From Candidatus Rokuibacteriota bacterium (GTDB lineage: Bacteria > Methylomirabilota > Methylomirabilia > Rokubacteriales > JACPHL01), in NCBI GenBank assembly GCA_016188625.1, contig JACPHL010000123.1, forward strand, positions 1 through 8,104: DNA of 8,104 bases, written 5' to 3'. The stretch's first letter is position 1. The number at the start of each line of letters is the position of its first letter. A program made the translations under genes and the position numbers. Below, piece after piece: positions 6,556 through 8,104 of the stretch. The notes under the pieces are model-generated. The model was not told the origin of the DNA. It ran no database searches and saw nothing but the letters and a program-made list of their open reading frames with translations.

Positions 6556-7719
6556 TCAGAGTCGGGCCAGCGCGCTCCCCATCCGCTCGAGGGCCTTTTG
6601 GATCGTCTCCCGGGAGGCGGCGTAGGAGAGCCGGAGGTACCCTTCCCCGAACTCGCCGAAGGCGCTCCCCCAGAGCAGGGCGACCCCCGCCTCGTCGAGG
6701 AGGTAGGTGGCGATCTCCTTGGAGGGGCGCTTGAGCCCCTTGACGTTGGGGAAGACGTAGACCGCCCCGCGCGGCCTGACGCAGCTGACCCCGGGGAGGC
6801 GGTTCAGCCCGTCCACGATCAGGTCGCGCCGGCGGCGGAACTCCTCGACCATGGTGTAGGACTCGGACTGGTCCCCCTGGAGGGCGGCGACCCCGGCGAG
6901 CTGGACGAAGGTGGCCGTGCAGGAGGCGGAGTTGGTCATGAGCCGGGTGAGCTGCTCCGCGAGTGGAGGCGGCATGACGCCGTAACCGAGCCGCCAGCCG
7001 GTCATGGCGTAGGCCTTGGAGAAGCCGTCGAGGATGATGGTCAGCTCCTTCATCCCGGGCAGGCTGGCGATGGAGGCGAACGACCCCTCGTAGAGGAAGC
7101 GGTTGTAGATCTCGTCGGCGAGGACCGGGATCCGGAAGCGCCGGGCGATCTCGGCGATCCGGCCGATCTCCTCGGCGGAGAGGACCCCGCCGGTCGGGTT
7201 CTGGGGGGAGTTGAGGACGATCAGGCGCGTTTTCCGGGAGACCCGCCGCTCGAACTCGGCCATGTCGAAGCCGAAGCCGGTCTCCTCGAGGAGGGGGATG
7301 GGGACCCGGACGCCCCCCACGAAGTCGATGACCGACTCGTAGATGGGGAAGCCCGGGTTGGGGTAGATGACCTCGTCGCCGCGGTTGACCAGGGCGAGGA
7401 TGGTGAAGAACATGATCGGCTTGGCCCCGGGGGTGACCACGATCTCGTCGGGCGAGACCTCGATGCCGCGCGTCTCGGCGATCTGCTTGGCGATCGCCTC
7501 GCGCAGCTCCGGCAGGCCCGCGGAGGGGCCGTAGTGGGTCGCCCCGGCGTCCAGGGCCCGCTTGGCCGCCTCCTTGATGTGGGCCGGGGTGTCGAAGTCC
7601 GGCTCGCCGATCTCCAGGTGGACGATCTCCCGCCCCTGCCGCTCCAGGGCCTTCGCCCGGGCCAGGACCTCGAAGGCCGACTCGGTCCCCAATCGCGCCA
7701 TCCGCTCGGCCAGCTGCAT
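6556..7719 (-). CDS. Class I/II PLP-dependent aminotransferase (AspB-like)
   Basis: The 387-residue protein has the full set of fold-type I aminotransferase motifs: LEIGEPDFDTP (35-45), THYGPSAGLPELREAI (61-76), TPGAKPIMF at 96-104 (phosphate side), YPNPGFPIYES (119-129), NSPQNPTGGVLS (170-181, Asn174), LADEIYNRFLYEG (200-212; Asp202 and Tyr205 hold the PLP ring) and DGFSKAYAMTGWRLGYG (231-247). Lys235 forms the Schiff base. Arg363 in YLRLSYA should bind the substrate carboxylate. It moves amino groups between an amino acid and a 2-oxo acid in the cytoplasm; the aspartate/alanine-type family is broad, so the substrate is not fixed. Position 173 is Gln where Asn is common in the NPTG motif. 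The chosen ATG has GGAGGAG six bases upstream (7732-7726); the frame continues to 7830 but crosses the promoter. It is the first gene of an operon with the thiamine-diphosphate enzyme. Confidence 0.92.
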   Translation of the reverse strand: MQLAERMARLGTESAFEVLARAKALERQGREIVHLEIGEPDFDTPAHIKEAAKRALDAGATHYGPSAGLPELREAIAKQIAETRGIEVSPDEIVVTPGAKPIMFFTILALVNRGDEVIYPNPGFPIYESVIDFVGGVRVPIPLLEETGFGFDMAEFERRVSRKTRLIVLNSPQNPTGGVLSAEEIGRIAEIARRFRIPVLADEIYNRFLYEGSFASIASLPGMKELTIILDGFSKAYAMTGWRLGYGVMPPPLAEQLTRLMTNSASCTATFVQLAGVAALQGDQSESYTMVEEFRRRRDLIVDGLNRLPGVSCVRPRGAVYVFPNVKGLKRPSKEIATYLLDEAGVALLWGSAFGEFGEGYLRLSYAASRETIQKALERMGSALARL

Positions 7720-7725
7720 GGTGCT

Positions 7726-7732
7726 CTCCTCC
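7726..7732 (-). promoter_or_regulatory. Ribosome binding site of the aminotransferase gene
   Basis: On the minus strand GGAGGAG ends 6 bases before the ATG at 7719. It fixes this start and excludes the in-frame upstream ATG at 7830, whose extension would cross the predicted promoter and shows no family similarity. Confidence 0.75.
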
Positions 7733-7772
7733 CTCGATCCGGTGATCGCTTTTTGAGGACGGAATGGGAGCA

Positions 7773-7781
7773 AGTATAGCA
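7773..7781 (-). promoter_or_regulatory. Extended -10 promoter for the aminotransferase operon
   Basis: Read on the minus strand, TGC (7781-7779) is followed by TATACT (7778-7773), in the context GTTGTGCTATACTTG. No -35 hexamer is recognisable at 16-18 bases upstream (the 17-base position reads CCGCCG). The start of transcription would be near 7766, giving a leader of about 46 bases. The nonamer TGCTATACT is identical to the one before nfeD. Confidence 0.6.
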
Positions 7782-7986
7782 CAACGCGGCTGGCCCGGCG
7801 GGCGGAGGGGTCTGGGGGTGCGGGAGGCAATCAGCCCCTCGCTCCACACGCTCCGCGGCGCACCCGTCAGTGGCTCGCCGGGCGGGGCCCCTCCTCTCCG
7901 CTTTCCGCCCGCCTGTCGGCTTCCCCACCCGGCTCGCTCACGACGGGGACCCGCGCCGCTCCGCTTAACGTTCCGCTCGGGGCCGA

Positions 7987-8050
7987 CCGCCTCCCGTTCA
8001 GACTGGTCCGCTCCGAGCAGCGGCTTTGCCGCCGCAACTCAGGGGGGCGG
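7987..8050. repeat. Long-range inverted repeat enclosing a small hairpin
   Basis: CCGCCTCCC (7987-7995) pairs with GGGGGGCGG (8042-8050) over 9 bases, with one G·U on the plus strand. Inside it, GCGGC-TTT-GCCGC (8020-8032) forms a 5-base-pair hairpin that can extend past one mismatch (17-18 with 34-35). CTCCGAG at 8011-8017 is also complementary to CTCGGAG at 8051-8057, which offers an alternative fold. The features are visible directly; that they are functional is inference, and chance pairing is easy in DNA this GC-rich. Confidence 0.4.
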
Positions 8051-8051
8051 C

Positions 8052-8078
8052 TCGGAGGGGGGTGGAACCCCCCTTCGA
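8052..8078. repeat. Eleven-base-pair hairpin with a G6/C6 core
   Basis: Bases 8052-8062 pair with 8068-8078 around a TGGAA loop, with a run of six G-C pairs and one G·U on the plus strand. No T-tract follows on either strand, so this is not a standard intrinsic terminator. It overlaps and would compete with the 8011-8017/8051-8057 pairing. Confidence 0.55.
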
Positions 8079-8104
8079 TGATTTAGCGGTGGCGGGCGAG
8101 GAAG

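Larger units (their letters stand above)
7782..8104. other. GC-rich non-coding region upstream of the aminotransferase operon
   Basis: No credible protein is encoded on either strand. The longest plus-strand frame (7764-8081) is Gly/Pro/Arg/Ser-rich with no fold pattern. The stretch carries many short complementary segments: CGGGCGG 7879-7885 with CCGCCCG 7905-7911, GTCGGC 7915-7920 with GCCGAC 7982-7987, CCCGTC 7863-7868 with GACGGG 7942-7947, plus the stronger hairpins listed separately. The right end (from about 8080) could be the flank of a gene beyond the window. It may be a structured RNA, an interspersed repeat, or simply GC-rich spacer. Confidence 0.45.

Noticed and set aside
5394-7779. 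Long plus-strand frames opposite the thiamine-diphosphate enzyme and aminotransferase genes
   Set aside because: Glu/Gly/Asp/Arg-rich shadow translations; the minus strand has complete motif sets.
7764-8081. A 105-codon plus-strand frame at the right end
   Set aside because: It runs through the hairpins, starts inside the opposing promoter region and has low-complexity composition without a ribosome site.

Overview
The window is very GC-rich bacterial chromosomal DNA with Shine-Dalgarno sites, GTG and ATG starts, and genes packed into short overlapping operons. The content is AsmA-like protein, NfeD protease plus flotillin FloA, a secreted seven-bladed propeller, a SixA/PGAM-type phosphatase, and a thiamine-diphosphate enzyme plus aminotransferase. 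This suggests a Gram-negative, probably environmental bacterium; AsmA-like proteins imply an outer membrane. Candidate lineages are Rokubacteria/Methylomirabilota, Myxococcota or similar groups, but no marker gene here settles it.

Layout, left to right. Bases 1-492 (+) are the C-terminal end of an AsmA-family protein. A 212-base gap follows, with an extended -10 promoter (TGCTATACT) near its right end. Bases 705-3067 (+) hold a two-gene membrane operon: a long-form NfeD serine protease and FloA, joined by an ATGA stop/start overlap. Bases 3068-3348 have no convincing gene. Bases 3360-4898 (+) hold a second two-gene unit: a signal-peptide-bearing Vgb-like beta-propeller and, joined by a GTGA overlap, a periplasmic histidine phosphatase. 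The phosphatase reading frame is broken by a frameshift, probably with a small deletion. Bases 4935-7719 (-) form a convergent operon: a class I aminotransferase followed, 7 bases on, by an acetolactate-synthase-like thiamine-diphosphate enzyme. It is driven by a second TGCTATACT promoter at about 7773-7781. Bases 7782-8104 are non-coding, extremely GC-rich and rich in inverted repeats.

How the genes work together. NfeD and FloA are a known pair acting in membrane microdomains and membrane-protein quality control. The propeller and phosphatase are both predicted to be exported and are translationally coupled, but no joint function is known to me. The aminotransferase and thiamine-diphosphate enzyme look like a two-step route (amino acid to 2-oxo acid, then decarboxylation or carboligation); the substrate cannot be read from the sequence.

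I see no mobile element, CRISPR array, tRNA or rRNA, and no clearly new system. The points most worth a second look are the frameshifted phosphatase, the matching pair of extended -10 promoters, the structured 3' region and the unassigned aminotransferase/thiamine-diphosphate enzyme pair.
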